NCBI GenBank assembly: GCA_016194505.1 | Contig: JACQBK010000034.1 | Span: 1 to 35,243, forward strand | Direction of reading: 5' to 3' | Length of the DNA: 35,243 nt | Source: Ignavibacteriales bacterium | GTDB lineage: Bacteria; Bacteroidota; Ignavibacteria; UBA10030 | Shown here: in pieces, positions 1-7,878 of the stretch | Layout: each line of letters begins with the position of its first letter | Numbering within the stretch: position 1 is the first letter of the stretch | The notes under the pieces: model-generated | Seen by the model: only the letters and a program-made list of their open reading frames with translations | Told to the model about the DNA's origin: nothing | The model's database searches: none | Translations under genes and position numbers: made by a program

Positions 1-1436
1 CCGTTTCCCCCGAGACGTACATATTGCTCCCGCAGGCGGTGACGGGCGAACTCGATCAGATCTCTCCGCAGTGTATACCGCAGTGCCCACAATTCTTCAT
101 CGGTGGCAAGCTCATTGCTTTCCATGGTGTGCCAGAATTTTACATCCATCAATTTGCTTGTCCAATCGACACCGAGGCGTTTGTTCCAGAACTCGTGCGC
201 TTTCTGTGTTGCCCAGCTCGGCGTGTGGATGCCATTCGTAACGTAACCGATGGGTACATTCTGCACATCAACGGAAGAGTACAAATCTTTCCACATCTCT
301 CTGCTGACCTGACCGTGAAGCTCACTGACACCATTTGCCGCGCGGGACATTTTCAACGCGAGCACGGTCATTGTAAAATGTTCTTCCTGATCAGCAGGAT
401 TGACACGACCGTACGCCATCCACTGGTCGTGTGAGAGATTTGTGCCTGACCAAAATTTTCCGAACAAATGTTGCATAAGTTCCGAGCTAAATCTGTCATG
501 GCCCGCGGGGACCGGCGTGTGCGTGGTGAAGATGCACTGTGCCGCGACAGTCTTTTCTGCATCCGATTGATTGTTGCCGGATTTCAATTCCTGGCTCAGT
601 AGCTCAAGCGTGAGAAATGCGGAGTGCCCTTCGTTCATGTGATAGACGGAAGGCTGAATGCCCATCGAGCGGAGCAAGCGAGCACCGCCGATGCCGAGCA
701 CAATTTCCTGCCCGATGCGCGTGTCAATGTCGCCGCCGTACACGTGCGCGGTCAATCCCTGAAAATGTTGGTCGTTTTCAGGAAGATTAGTATCAAGCAA
801 ATAGAGTTCCACTCTTCCTACCCGCAATCGCCACGTTTGGAAATAAACGATACTATGACCCATTTCGACGGAGTTCAACAGCCGCCCGCCTTCTTGCAGT
901 GTTACAAGCTCCAAGGGCAAGGCTTCGGGATGATAGAGAGGGTATAACTCCTGTTGCCAGCCGTCTGGTCCTATTCGCTGCAGGAAATATCCTTGCTGGT
1001 AAAAAAGCCCAATACCTATAAAGGGAATACCGAGGTCGCTGGCTGATTTGGTATGGTCGCCGGAAAGCACCCCCAATCCGCCCGAATAGATAGGGAGAGA
1101 TTCGTGGATGCCGAACTCCGCGCTAAAATATGCCACCGGCCCGTTGAGTTGTGCCGCATGCTGGCTTGCCCACGTTTTTTCCTCGTTCATATAAGACTCA
1201 AATTCTTCAAGAGCATGCTTTACTTTTTTCGCTAGATCGGGGTCGTGAAGGCGGGCAGCGAGTTCTTGCGGCGAGAGTTCTTTAAGGACTTCAACGGCAT
1301 TGTGGTTCGTGCGCTCCCAAACGAAGGGAGAAAGTTCACGAAAGATTTCTTGGGCTTGAGGATTCCACGCCCACCAGAGGTTATTGGCAAGCGTATAAAG
1401 GCGTTCTGTAAGCGAGCGATGGATACCGTTTCTGAT
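1..1436 (-). CDS. glgP: alpha-glucan (glycogen/maltodextrin) phosphorylase, N-terminal part, runs off the window
   Basis: GT35 phosphorylase releasing glucose-1-phosphate from alpha-1,4-glucans. About 478 codons are open from 1436 to the left edge, roughly the first half of the usual ~850 residues. The N-terminus has the LANNLWWAWNPQA signature of the DUF3417-containing bacterial type. It is followed by VAYFSAEFGIHESLPIYSGG, the GDHTKSASDLG stretch, a GYVTNGIHTPSW motif and MNEGHSAF, all hallmarks of this family. The reading frame has no ATG, GTG or TTG between an in-frame TAG (1440-1442) and the conserved region. The best-placed initiator is ATC at 1434-1436, six bases after CAGGAG (1443-1448). 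No stop interrupts the visible part. The family call is firm; the start codon is an inference. It is transcribed in the same direction as copA, but a 143-bp repeat element lies just upstream. Confidence 0.93.
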   Translation of the reverse strand, partial: MRNGIHRSLTERLYTLANNLWWAWNPQAQEIFRELSPFVWERTNHNAVEVLKELSPQELAARLHDPDLAKKVKHALEEFESYMNEEKTWASQHAAQLNGPVAYFSAEFGIHESLPIYSGGLGVLSGDHTKSASDLGIPFIGIGLFYQQGYFLQRIGPDGWQQELYPLYHPEALPLELVTLQEGGRLLNSVEMGHSIVYFQTWRLRVGRVELYLLDTNLPENDQHFQGLTAHVYGGDIDTRIGQEIVLGIGGARLLRSMGIQPSVYHMNEGHSAFLTLELLSQELKSGNNQSDAEKTVAAQCIFTTHTPVPAGHDRFSSELMQHLFGKFWSGTNLSHDQWMAYGRVNPADQEEHFTMTVLALKMSRAANGVSELHGQVSREMWKDLYSSVDVQNVPIGYVTNGIHTPSWATQKAHEFWNKRLGVDWTSKLMDVKFWHTMESNELATDEELWALRYTLRRDLIEFARHRLREQYVRLGGN

Positions 1437-1442
1437 GTTCTA

Positions 1443-1448
1443 CTCCTG
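1443..1448 (-). promoter_or_regulatory. ribosome binding site for glgP (decides a non-ATG start)
   Basis: CAGGAG on the minus strand lies six bases before the ATC codon at 1434-1436. No conventional start codon is available in frame before the conserved core, so this site is the main evidence for where translation begins. Confidence 0.5.
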
Positions 1449-1471
1449 TAAATTGTTATTGCAATTACTTA

Positions 1472-1614
1472 ACAAGTTGTCTCAAACATGATTTCCTATA
1501 GATTTTTTCGTGAGGGTTAAAACCCCGACCTTTAGGTCGAGGTGGAACAATACCCAAAACGAACAAGGGCTTCAGCCCCGACCACTGACAAAGATAGGTT
1601 TTGAGACAACTTGT
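1472..1614. repeat. 143-bp MITE-like element with terminal inverted repeats
   Basis: The left end ACAAGTTGTCTCAAAC (1472-1487) is matched in inverse by GTTTTGAGACAACTTGT (1598-1614), with one extra T. The interior holds smaller palindromes (GACCTTTAGGTC, and GGGTTAAAACCCC-like and GGGCTTCAGCCCC-like blocks) and no coding frame. It fills much of the 320-bp gap between copA and glgP. The rest of that gap (1615-1764) shows nothing recognisable. The ends resemble motifs at 4542, 15806, 16125 and 31298. Confidence 0.75.
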
Positions 1615-1764
1615 AGATAAATTCAATCCAACATAACAATGCAAAAAATTTACTTGAAATTCCAGAGGAACAAGCATGGAAGAGGGTGGAAGAATTTTTG
1701 CGGAGAGGAGCTTGAAGTGGGGGGAAGGGGATAAAAATTTTGCTATGTTCGTAGGTTGTCGTGT

Positions 1765-4014
1765 TTATATTTTTTTCATCTTAAGTCTCAACGAATTTGA
1801 AACGACACTAACGGAACTGAATGCCATGGCTCCTGCGGCAATAATCGGATTAAGCATGCCCAACGCCGCCAACGGAATGCCGATAATGTTATAAATGAAC
1901 GCCCAAAAAAGATTTTGCCGGATGGTTCGGATTGTCGCTTTTGATAGCTTAATTGCCTGCACAACCCCCATGAGATCGGATCGCATCAGCGTTATGTCCG
2001 CGGTTTCCATTGCAATATCCGTTCCGGTTCCCATTGCGATGCCGACATCGGCTTGAGCAAGGGCTGGAGCATCGTTGATGCCATCACCGACCATTGCAAC
2101 AATGTTTCCTTCCGCTTGAAGTGCTTTTACGTGCGCCGTTTTATCTTGCGGCAACACCTCCCCTATAACGCTATCAATCACAACTTGCGTCGCAATTGCA
2201 TGAGCCGTTCGTTTGTTATCTCCCGTCAACATGATGGTCTTGATGTTCATGCGTTTGAGTTGTGCTATTGCATCGAGCGATGTTTCCTGAATCGTATCGG
2301 CGATTGCAACAAGTCCGGCAAGTTTCCCATTCATCGCAACAAAGATGGACGTTTTTCCTTGTTCAGAAAATTTTGCCGCGTTCGTTTCTGCTTCCGTTGT
2401 TGCTATTGAGTATTCCCGCATCAAATTTGTATTGCCAACAGCCATTGCATAGCCCTGGACGACCCCTGTAACGCCTATGCCGGTAAGAGATTGAAACGAC
2501 TCAACGTTTTCCAAGTGCAGACCAAGCTCTTTTGCTTTTTCGACAATGGCTTGCCCTAACGGATGCTCGGATTTGTGTTCCAGCGAAGCCGCTTGCTGAA
2601 GCAGTGTTTGCTCATTGACTCCGTTAAATGTCATGATATCGGTAACGGATGGCTTTCCCTTGGTGATCGTGCCCGTTTTATCGAAAACAACCGTGTCAAT
2701 CTTATGGGCGCGCTCTAAACTTTGGGCGTTTTTAATAAGCACTCCCATTGAGGCTCCGCGCCCTGTACCAACGATAATTGCTGTCGGTGTTGCAAGCCCC
2801 AATGCGCATGGGCACGCAATAATAAGAACAGCGATAAAATTCATCATTGCCGCAGTAAAACCAACGCCGCCCACGACATACCACAGCACGAATGTCGCAA
2901 CTGCAATCCCGATGACAATCGGGACGAAAACGGAAGCAATCGTATCTGCCAGCGCTTGAATAGGCGCTTTCGAGCCTTGTGCATCTTCTACTAACTTAAT
3001 GATATGCGCGATGACGGTGTCCTTCCCGACAGCAATTGCGCGAAACTCGATGCTGCCGTTTTTATTGATCGTACCGCCAACGACATTATTCCCAACGCTT
3101 TTCTCGACCGGCAAGCTTTCTCCGGTAATCATGGATTCATCAATTGTGGTGAATCCGTCGGTGATGACGCCGTCCACAGGGATTTTTTCGCCGGGTCGCA
3201 CGTGCACACTATCGTTCACAAGAACGGCATCAATGGGTATTTCCTGCTCAACACCGTTACGGATAACGTGCGCAGTTCGCGGCTGAAGGCCCATGAGTTT
3301 CTTAATCGCATCGGAAGTTTTGTGCTTCGCACGGGCTTCAAGCAGTCGCCCCATTAAAATGAGAGCAATGATAGTCGTTGTGGTATCGAAGTACAAATCA
3401 TTCATCGCTCCGGATAATCCCAGCCAGTGTGGGAAGAGTGTTACGACTGCGCTGTACGCGTACGCAACTCCCGTTCCGACAGCGACGAGGGTATTCATAT
3501 CCGCCGAAAAATGTTTGGCAAGCTGCCATGCTGTTTTGTAAAATCTCTTTCCTGAGATAAACACCACTGGCGTAGCCGCTATAAGAAGAAGCTTGTTGAC
3601 CTCATCCATTGAAAGAGGCGACCACTCCATAAACCATGAGGTCATGCTGACCATGCTGACAATCATAATCGGGATCGCAAGCACCATCGCGAAAATAAAT
3701 TCCTTCTTCAATTGCTTGTAGGCTTTTTCTTGATGGGATTCCTGCAAACTTTCCAAAGGTTTGGGACCTTCGGAAGGTTGAGATTTCTCTGGCGCAAGGA
3801 GCTTATAGCCAACTTCTTCTACCGCCGCTGAAAGTTTCGAAAGATCGGTTTTTTGTGGATCGAACGAAAGGGCGACGTTCTCCGTCGCAAGGTTGACGTT
3901 CGCCTCCCTTACGCCATCTACTTTCTTCAATGCCTTCTCAACGCGCAGAACACAGCTTGCGCATGTCATTCCCTCAACGGGGAGCGTTATAGTTTGTTGA
4001 GCGTTGTTGTCCAT
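1765..4014 (-). CDS. copA: copper-exporting P1B-type ATPase
   Basis: Pumps Cu(I) out of the cytoplasm across the inner membrane using ATP. The 749 residues are full length. One N-terminal HMA domain has GMTCASC at residues 15-21. Hydrophobic helices follow, then the TGES actuator loop (297-300). The membrane metal site CPC is at 401-403, typical of Cu(I) transporters. The phosphorylation motif DKTGT has its aspartate at 445, the HP motif lies in SEHPLG (near 484), and a GDGINDAP hinge is near residue 645. It starts two bases after the stop of copZ, so the two are almost certainly one transcript. No hairpin terminator is visible after the stop. Confidence 0.97.
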   Translation of the reverse strand: MDNNAQQTITLPVEGMTCASCVLRVEKALKKVDGVREANVNLATENVALSFDPQKTDLSKLSAAVEEVGYKLLAPEKSQPSEGPKPLESLQESHQEKAYKQLKKEFIFAMVLAIPIMIVSMVSMTSWFMEWSPLSMDEVNKLLLIAATPVVFISGKRFYKTAWQLAKHFSADMNTLVAVGTGVAYAYSAVVTLFPHWLGLSGAMNDLYFDTTTTIIALILMGRLLEARAKHKTSDAIKKLMGLQPRTAHVIRNGVEQEIPIDAVLVNDSVHVRPGEKIPVDGVITDGFTTIDESMITGESLPVEKSVGNNVVGGTINKNGSIEFRAIAVGKDTVIAHIIKLVEDAQGSKAPIQALADTIASVFVPIVIGIAVATFVLWYVVGGVGFTAAMMNFIAVLIIACPCALGLATPTAIIVGTGRGASMGVLIKNAQSLERAHKIDTVVFDKTGTITKGKPSVTDIMTFNGVNEQTLLQQAASLEHKSEHPLGQAIVEKAKELGLHLENVESFQSLTGIGVTGVVQGYAMAVGNTNLMREYSIATTEAETNAAKFSEQGKTSIFVAMNGKLAGLVAIADTIQETSLDAIAQLKRMNIKTIMLTGDNKRTAHAIATQVVIDSVIGEVLPQDKTAHVKALQAEGNIVAMVGDGINDAPALAQADVGIAMGTGTDIAMETADITLMRSDLMGVVQAIKLSKATIRTIRQNLFWAFIYNIIGIPLAALGMLNPIIAAGAMAFSSVSVVSNSLRLKMKKI

Positions 4015-4016
4015 TG

Positions 4017-4226
4017 TTATGTTGTCGAAACAAGTTCGTAGCCCGCTTCCTCAATTGCGTGTGCCAGCGATTGTTGAGTGACGGTTGACTCGTCGTACTT
4101 CACGCGCGCTTTGCCGATTTGCACGTCTTCAACGGTCAATCCTGCGACTTTGCCAAGTTCTTTCTTGACGCTCATGACGCAATGACCACAGCTCATTCCT
4201 TCGATGGTGAGTTCTTGAGTTTTCAT
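4017..4226 (-). CDS. copZ: CopZ-like copper chaperone (single HMA domain)
   Basis: A 69-residue cytosolic metallochaperone with the ferredoxin-like HMA fold. The Cu-binding motif is GMSCGHC near residue 10 (M-x-C-x2-C), and the protein ends in the EAGYELV strand common to the family. It is the first gene of the copZ-copA unit. An AAAGGA site precedes the ATG. It should hand Cu(I) to the CopA N-terminal domain and perhaps to the nearby HMA-AraC regulator. Family recognition is clear, and the copper preference follows from the neighbouring CPC-type ATPase. Confidence 0.93.
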   Translation of the reverse strand: MKTQELTIEGMSCGHCVMSVKKELGKVAGLTVEDVQIGKARVKYDESTVTQQSLAHAIEEAGYELVSTT

Positions 4227-4263
4227 GCGTGATTCCTTTCTGAAAAATAATTTCTGATTGCAC

Positions 4264-4284
4264 TATCAATATAACGTATTGATA
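4264..4284. promoter_or_regulatory. palindromic operator candidate in the copZA promoter
   Basis: TATCAATA (4264-4271) and TATTGATA (4277-4284) are perfect inverted arms around a 5-bp spacer. The palindrome overlaps the likely minus-strand -10 (TATATT, 4268-4273), 38 bp upstream of the copZ start. Confidence 0.45.
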
Positions 4285-4321
4285 TGCAGAAGGAGTTACA
4301 TTTTAAGGAAAAAGAGTTACA
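4268..4321 (-). promoter_or_regulatory. copZA promoter with tandem activator sites
   Basis: On the minus strand, TGTAACTC occurs twice (4314-4321 and 4293-4300), exactly 21 bp apart, i.e. two helical turns on the same face. The proximal copy overlaps where the -35 should lie relative to a TATATT -10 (4268-4273), and no good -35 hexamer is present. This arrangement is typical of AraC-family activation with the activator substituting for -35 contacts. The HMA-AraC gene at 4575-5165 is the obvious candidate activator. Confidence 0.5.
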
Positions 4322-4354
4322 AAGTTTTAAGGGCTATTTTGGCTTAAAAACAAG

Positions 4355-4382
4355 CGCCATGCTGGCTTATTCCAACATGGCG
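4355..4382 (-). terminator. rho-independent terminator after the ackA / HMA-AraC unit
   Basis: CGCCATGCTGG (4355-4365) pairs with CCAACATGGCG (4372-4382), an 11-bp stem with one G-U pair and a 6-nt loop. On the minus strand it is followed by CTTGTTTTTAAG. It separates the regulator transcript from the copZA promoter. Confidence 0.65.
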
Positions 4383-4426
4383 TTTAGAGTTTAACTTGAT
4401 TTAAATCTCCCCTAAAATAAAAACGG

Positions 4427-4516
4427 GACACAGAGAACACAGAGATCACAAAGGAAACAATTAAAAAAATATTTATTCTCTGTGTGCTTTGTGTCTTCTT
4501 TGTGCACCTCTGTGCT
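4427..4516. repeat. CACAGAG-type imperfect inverted repeat
   Basis: The left side carries GGACACAGAGAACACAGAG and a CACAAAGG block. The right side carries the complement (CTCTGTGTGCTTTGTG, then CACCTCTGTG) around an AT-rich centre. It is a member of the window-wide family also seen at 7710, 16186, 19249, 24543 and 28165. Together with the promoter, the terminator and a TTTTTGAGATG motif at 4543-4553, it accounts for the 348-bp gap between copZ and the regulator. Confidence 0.6.
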
Positions 4517-4574
4517 ATGCTTTTATCTTTAAGCCTCGAGTGTTTTTGAGATGCTTATGAAAATAACGTGAATT

Positions 4575-5165
4575 TTACCTCACTTTATCCAGCGGCTTTC
4601 GGCTCTCGGTTTTGAGATGTTTAAAATGGCTGGGGGAAAATCCCGTTACCTGCTTAAATTGGTTGGAAAGGTGCGGAACACTGCTATACCCCATTTTATA
4701 GGCAATTTCACTCAACGTAAGCTCGTCATATTTCAATAATTCCTTCACCCGCTCGATCTTTTGGAGGATAATGAACTTCTCGATGGTGATTCCCTCCGTT
4801 GATGAAAACAGCGAGCTGAGGTAATGATATTCCAATCCGAGTTCCTTTGAGATGTATTCGGAATAATTGAGCTTTAATTCCTTCTCATCGTGGTTGTAGT
4901 GAACGAGCCGTATAATGGCGTTTTTTATCCGCTCGACGATTTGAGATTGTTTATTATCGAGCAGTTCGAAACCATTTGCTTCCAACGTTTCCCGAATTTT
5001 CTTAACGTCCAATTCACCCTTCGTCGCGGAGACAATTGCTTCTCCGAGCGTAACGCTTCGCATATCAAGTCCAAGATGTTGCAATTCTTCCCTCACGACC
5101 TTGATGCACCGGTCGCATACCATATTTTTAATATGTAAGGTCGTTGTTTTTTGAGAGGAGTTCAT
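4575..5165 (-). CDS. HMA-AraC fusion transcriptional regulator, probable copper sensor
   Basis: A 196-residue protein joining two domains rarely seen together. Residues ~8-70 form an HMA-like domain with the metal motif MVCDRC (M-x-C-x2-C). Residues ~100-190 are an AraC/XylS double helix-turn-helix, with ITIEKFIILQKIERVKELL, then LSEIAYKMGYSSVPHLSNQF and the GFSPSHFK ending. There is no large effector domain, so the HMA domain is the only plausible sensor. The gene lies nine bases after ackA and just before copZA. Its likely targets are the 21-bp-spaced direct repeats upstream of copZ. The start is supported by AAGG about nine bases upstream of ATG. Domain calls are strong; copper sensing is inferred from the neighbours. 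Confidence 0.88.
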   Translation of the reverse strand: MNSSQKTTTLHIKNMVCDRCIKVVREELQHLGLDMRSVTLGEAIVSATKGELDVKKIRETLEANGFELLDNKQSQIVERIKNAIIRLVHYNHDEKELKLNYSEYISKELGLEYHYLSSLFSSTEGITIEKFIILQKIERVKELLKYDELTLSEIAYKMGYSSVPHLSNQFKQVTGFSPSHFKHLKTESRKPLDKVR

Positions 5166-5174
5166 CGTGCAGCC

Positions 5175-6422
5175 TTACCATCTTCTCGGAGCGTCTTTCA
5201 CACTGCGGACAGTGTCCCGCGCAATCAAAAGCTCTTCGTTGGTCGGAATGACGTAGAGTTTTACTTTGCTGCCGGCTTTGCTGATTTCGCCCTCTTTGCC
5301 GTGTTGGAGTTCGTTGTTGCGCTTTTCGTCAATCTCAACGCCTAACCATTCCAGCCCGGTACAAATTCGCTGGCGGATTGTCTTTGAGTTTTCGCCGATA
5401 CCGCCGGTAAAGATGATCGCGTCAGCGCCGTTCATCTCCGCAAGGTACGCGCCGATGTATTTTTTTACGCGTTGGCAAAAAATATCAATTGCCAACTTCG
5501 CCCGTCGGTCTTGGTGCTCGTGTTCCTCTTCGAGCAGATCGCGCATGTCGTTTGTCAAACCGGAAAGCCCAAGCAAGCCGGATTGTTTGTTGAGCACGGT
5601 GTCAATTTCGCTGATGGACATGCCTTCCTTATGCGCAAGGAACTCCAGCACCGAAGGGTCAATATCGCCGCCGCGTGTCCCCATCACGAGACCTTCCAGC
5701 GGCGTTAAGCCCATGGAGGTATCGAACGATTCTCCACGTTTAATCGCGCACGCCGAACAGCCGTTGCCGAGATGGAGCGTGATGACGTTTGTTTCTTCGC
5801 GGCCCTTCCCTGCAATTTTACGATAGCGATACGCGGCATAACGGTGCGAGGTGCCGTGGAATCCGTACTTGCGGATTTTATGCCGGCGATAGAGCTGATA
5901 GGGGATTGCGTACAGATACGATGTTTCCGGCATCGTAGAGTGGAACGATGTATCGAACACCGCAACTTGCGGAACACCGGGACCCATTAACTCCCGCGCG
6001 GCGTAAATGCCTTTGAGGTTTGCGGGGTTGTGCAACGGAGCGAGCTCGATTGTGTCTTCTATTCCTTTGATGACCTCTTCATCAATGATGACGGATTTGG
6101 TGAACTTCTCCGCGCCGTGAACAACGCGGTGACCGATGGCATGAATATCCGCAAGTGAGCGGATGCCGGGGATCTGCGCCTCTGCGGAGATAATCCACCG
6201 GACGACATAATCGAGCGCGGCACGGTGATCCCGCAGGGGCGCCGCTTGCTTGATTGACGGTTTTCCGTCCGCTTGAAGCGTAATGAGCGATTGGCTGCCG
6301 ATGCGCTCGATAAGACCCTTTGCTTTTTGCGTCTCGGTGTCTTTCTCGATAAGGTCGAGATCGGTTTCGATGATTTGGAATTTGAGCGATGAGCTGCCGC
6401 AATTCAGGACGAGTATATTCAT
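5175..6422 (-). CDS. ackA: acetate kinase
   Basis: Interconverts acetyl phosphate plus ADP with acetate plus ATP in the cytosol, giving substrate-level ATP in fermentation. The 415 residues are slightly longer than the usual ~400. Seen are the N-terminal LVLNCGSSSLKF phosphate-binding motif, FHGTSHRY, the TPLEGLVMGTRGGDIDPS block and FTGGIGENS, all diagnostic of the ASKHA-fold acetokinase family. No phosphotransacetylase gene is next to it, although pta-ackA pairs are common. It probably begins the transcript that continues into the HMA-AraC regulator nine bases downstream; whether that link is functional is unclear. Confidence 0.97.
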   Translation of the reverse strand: MNILVLNCGSSSLKFQIIETDLDLIEKDTETQKAKGLIERIGSQSLITLQADGKPSIKQAAPLRDHRAALDYVVRWIISAEAQIPGIRSLADIHAIGHRVVHGAEKFTKSVIIDEEVIKGIEDTIELAPLHNPANLKGIYAARELMGPGVPQVAVFDTSFHSTMPETSYLYAIPYQLYRRHKIRKYGFHGTSHRYAAYRYRKIAGKGREETNVITLHLGNGCSACAIKRGESFDTSMGLTPLEGLVMGTRGGDIDPSVLEFLAHKEGMSISEIDTVLNKQSGLLGLSGLTNDMRDLLEEEHEHQDRRAKLAIDIFCQRVKKYIGAYLAEMNGADAIIFTGGIGENSKTIRQRICTGLEWLGVEIDEKRNNELQHGKEGEISKAGSKVKLYVIPTNEELLIARDTVRSVKDAPRRW

Positions 6423-6470
6423 AGGATTATTTCGTTTTCAAGTCAAATAGGACACGGTAACAGCGGATAA

Positions 6471-6542
6471 GGCTGAAAAAGCGCCGACAAAATTTTATTG
6501 AGTTTTTATCCGCGTAGATCCGCATAATCCGCTTCTTCAGCC
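6471..6542. repeat. inverted repeat with TCCGC tandem motifs
   Basis: GGCTGAAAAAGCG (6471-6483) and CGCTTCTTCAGCC (6530-6542) are inverted with one mismatch. The interior contains ATCCGC-type words repeated three times on the plus strand. A GC-rich palindrome (6540-6560) abuts the right end. Confidence 0.55.
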
Positions 6543-6560
6543 TGCCCGACACAGGCGGGC
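6540..6560. repeat. GC-rich palindrome, GCAGGC family
   Basis: GCCTGCCCG and CAGGCGGGC arms around a short centre. It is a divergent member of the CCTGCCTGC/GCAGGCAGG family found seven times in the window. Confidence 0.55.
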
Positions 6561-6666
6561 GTGCTATTCTATATAAAACGTACTGTTTTGTTACCCGAAA
6601 CTCAAGGCTATGTTCCTTCCGTTTTTCTCAATTTTAGCGTATCTTCTCAATGGTGATAATCACAAA

Positions 6667-7659
6667 ATGAAAAAATTCACACTCAAGCCGCTGCCGCACG
6701 ACAATTTGCATCTCGTTCATCCGCAGCGATTTACTATAGATTATAAGAATGACCTCAACCCCGCGCAGTATGAGGCGGTTACCTCGGTAAACGGTCCGCA
6801 CCTTATTATTGCGGGAGCGGGAACGGGCAAAACGCGCACGGTCGTGTATCGTGTTGCGTATCTTGTTGAATTGGGTGTGAAGCCCGAACATATTTTGCTC
6901 CTCACATTTACACGCAAAGCGGCACAGGATATGCTTCGCCGCGCGGCGTTGCTTCTCGATACGCGATGCGAGCAGGTTGCAGGTGGAACGTTCCACTCGT
7001 TTGCCAATAATATCTTACGCAAGTATGCAACGCTGATAGGGTTTGAGACGAATTTTACCATTCTGGATCAAGGCGATGCGGAGGATGTTATCAATCTTCT
7101 TCGCATGCGGCTGAAATACGATACGAAGGAAAAACGCTTTCCCCGCAAGGAAGCGCTCTACGATCTCTATAGCCGTTCGCTGAATACAGTGACGCCGATG
7201 AACCAAATCCTCGCGTACGATTATCCGCATTATCTTGAGCTTGAGGAGGATATTAAAAAGGTTCACGCCGCGTATGTAAGTTACAAAAAACAGCATAATC
7301 TTATGGATTATGACGATCTGCTGTTTAATCTTGGCGAGTTATTGAGGAAGAATGAGGCGATCCGTGCAACGCTTTCGGATCGGTATAAATACATTATGGT
7401 TGACGAGTATCAGGATACGAATAAAATTCAGGCGGAGATCGTCAAACTGCTTGCACTGAAACATGATAACATCATGGTGGTGGGGGATGATGCGCAGTCT
7501 ATTTATTCGTTCCGCGGCTCGACGATTAAGAATATATTGGACTTTCCGAAAGAATTTTCCAATTGTAAAATCGTGAAGTTGGAAGAAAACTTTAGAAGCA
7601 CCCAGCCGATTTTGAACTTGGCGAATGAGATATTGAAACGCGGTGCGCCGGTTAAATAG
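6667..7659 (+). CDS. UvrD/PcrA-type SF1 DNA helicase, N-terminal half of an interrupted gene
   Basis: ATP-dependent 3'-5' DNA helicase family. Visible are the Q-motif region (LNPAQYEAV), Walker A GAGTGKT, motif Ia (LLTFTRKAA), Walker B VDEYQDTN, motif III (GDDAQSIYSFRG) and motif IV (LEENFRST). The frame then hits a TAG shortly after the LANEILKR helix of domain 2A. The remaining motifs continue in the same frame from 7879. The start could be ATG at 6667 or at 6610; 6667 avoids a hydrophobic, family-atypical leader. The half ends inside a 219-bp palindromic insertion carrying four in-frame stops. Whether the halves can associate as a split enzyme is unknown; loss of function is the simpler view. 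Confidence 0.88.
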   Translation: MKKFTLKPLPHDNLHLVHPQRFTIDYKNDLNPAQYEAVTSVNGPHLIIAGAGTGKTRTVVYRVAYLVELGVKPEHILLLTFTRKAAQDMLRRAALLLDTRCEQVAGGTFHSFANNILRKYATLIGFETNFTILDQGDAEDVINLLRMRLKYDTKEKRFPRKEALYDLYSRSLNTVTPMNQILAYDYPHYLELEEDIKKVHAAYVSYKKQHNLMDYDDLLFNLGELLRKNEAIRATLSDRYKYIMVDEYQDTNKIQAEIVKLLALKHDNIMVVGDDAQSIYSFRGSTIKNILDFPKEFSNCKIVKLEENFRSTQPILNLANEILKRGAPVK

Positions 7660-7878
7660 AAAGTGAAAAGTGAGAGGTAAGGGGTGAGAAGGGCAAAGCA
7701 AAAGACATTTTACCGCGGAGCGCGCCCGCCCGCCTCGGGCAGGCAGAGGTCGCGGAGAAGGACATTAAAACGTTGAAATTATTTTAAGTATCTTCTCTCT
7801 GTTCTCCGCGATCTCTGCGGTAATATTTTTTTTGTTTTTTTCTTTGTGCCCTTGGTGTCGTTGTGGTTAAATTAAAAA
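7660..7878. repeat. 219-bp nested palindromic insertion splitting the helicase gene
   Basis: The outer unit is a hairpin. TTACCGC at 7710-7716 plus CAGAGGTCGCGGAGAA around 7744-7759 is complemented by TTCTCCGCGATCTCTG plus CGGTAA at 7802-7823. The left arm is itself split by a 25-bp GC-rich palindrome (7721-7745) that has GAG on both sides (7718-7720 and 7746-7748). The tail (7838-7870) reads CTTTGTGCCCTTGGTG, the word typical of the other CACAAAG-type repeats here. The length is a multiple of three, so the helicase frame is kept, but TAG, TAA, TGA and TAA lie in frame. Confidence 0.8.
7721..7745. repeat. GC-rich palindrome inserted in a larger hairpin
   Basis: CGCCCGCCCGCC and GGGCAGGC-type arms, a divergent copy of the CCTGCCTGC/GCAGGCAGG family. 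GAG on both sides resembles a 3-bp target duplication. Confidence 0.6.

Noticed and set aside
7660-7878. Intein, programmed frameshift or group I intron in the helicase gene
   Set aside because: The 219-bp insert has four stops in the helicase frame, no splicing or endonuclease motifs, and is made of repeats found elsewhere in the window.
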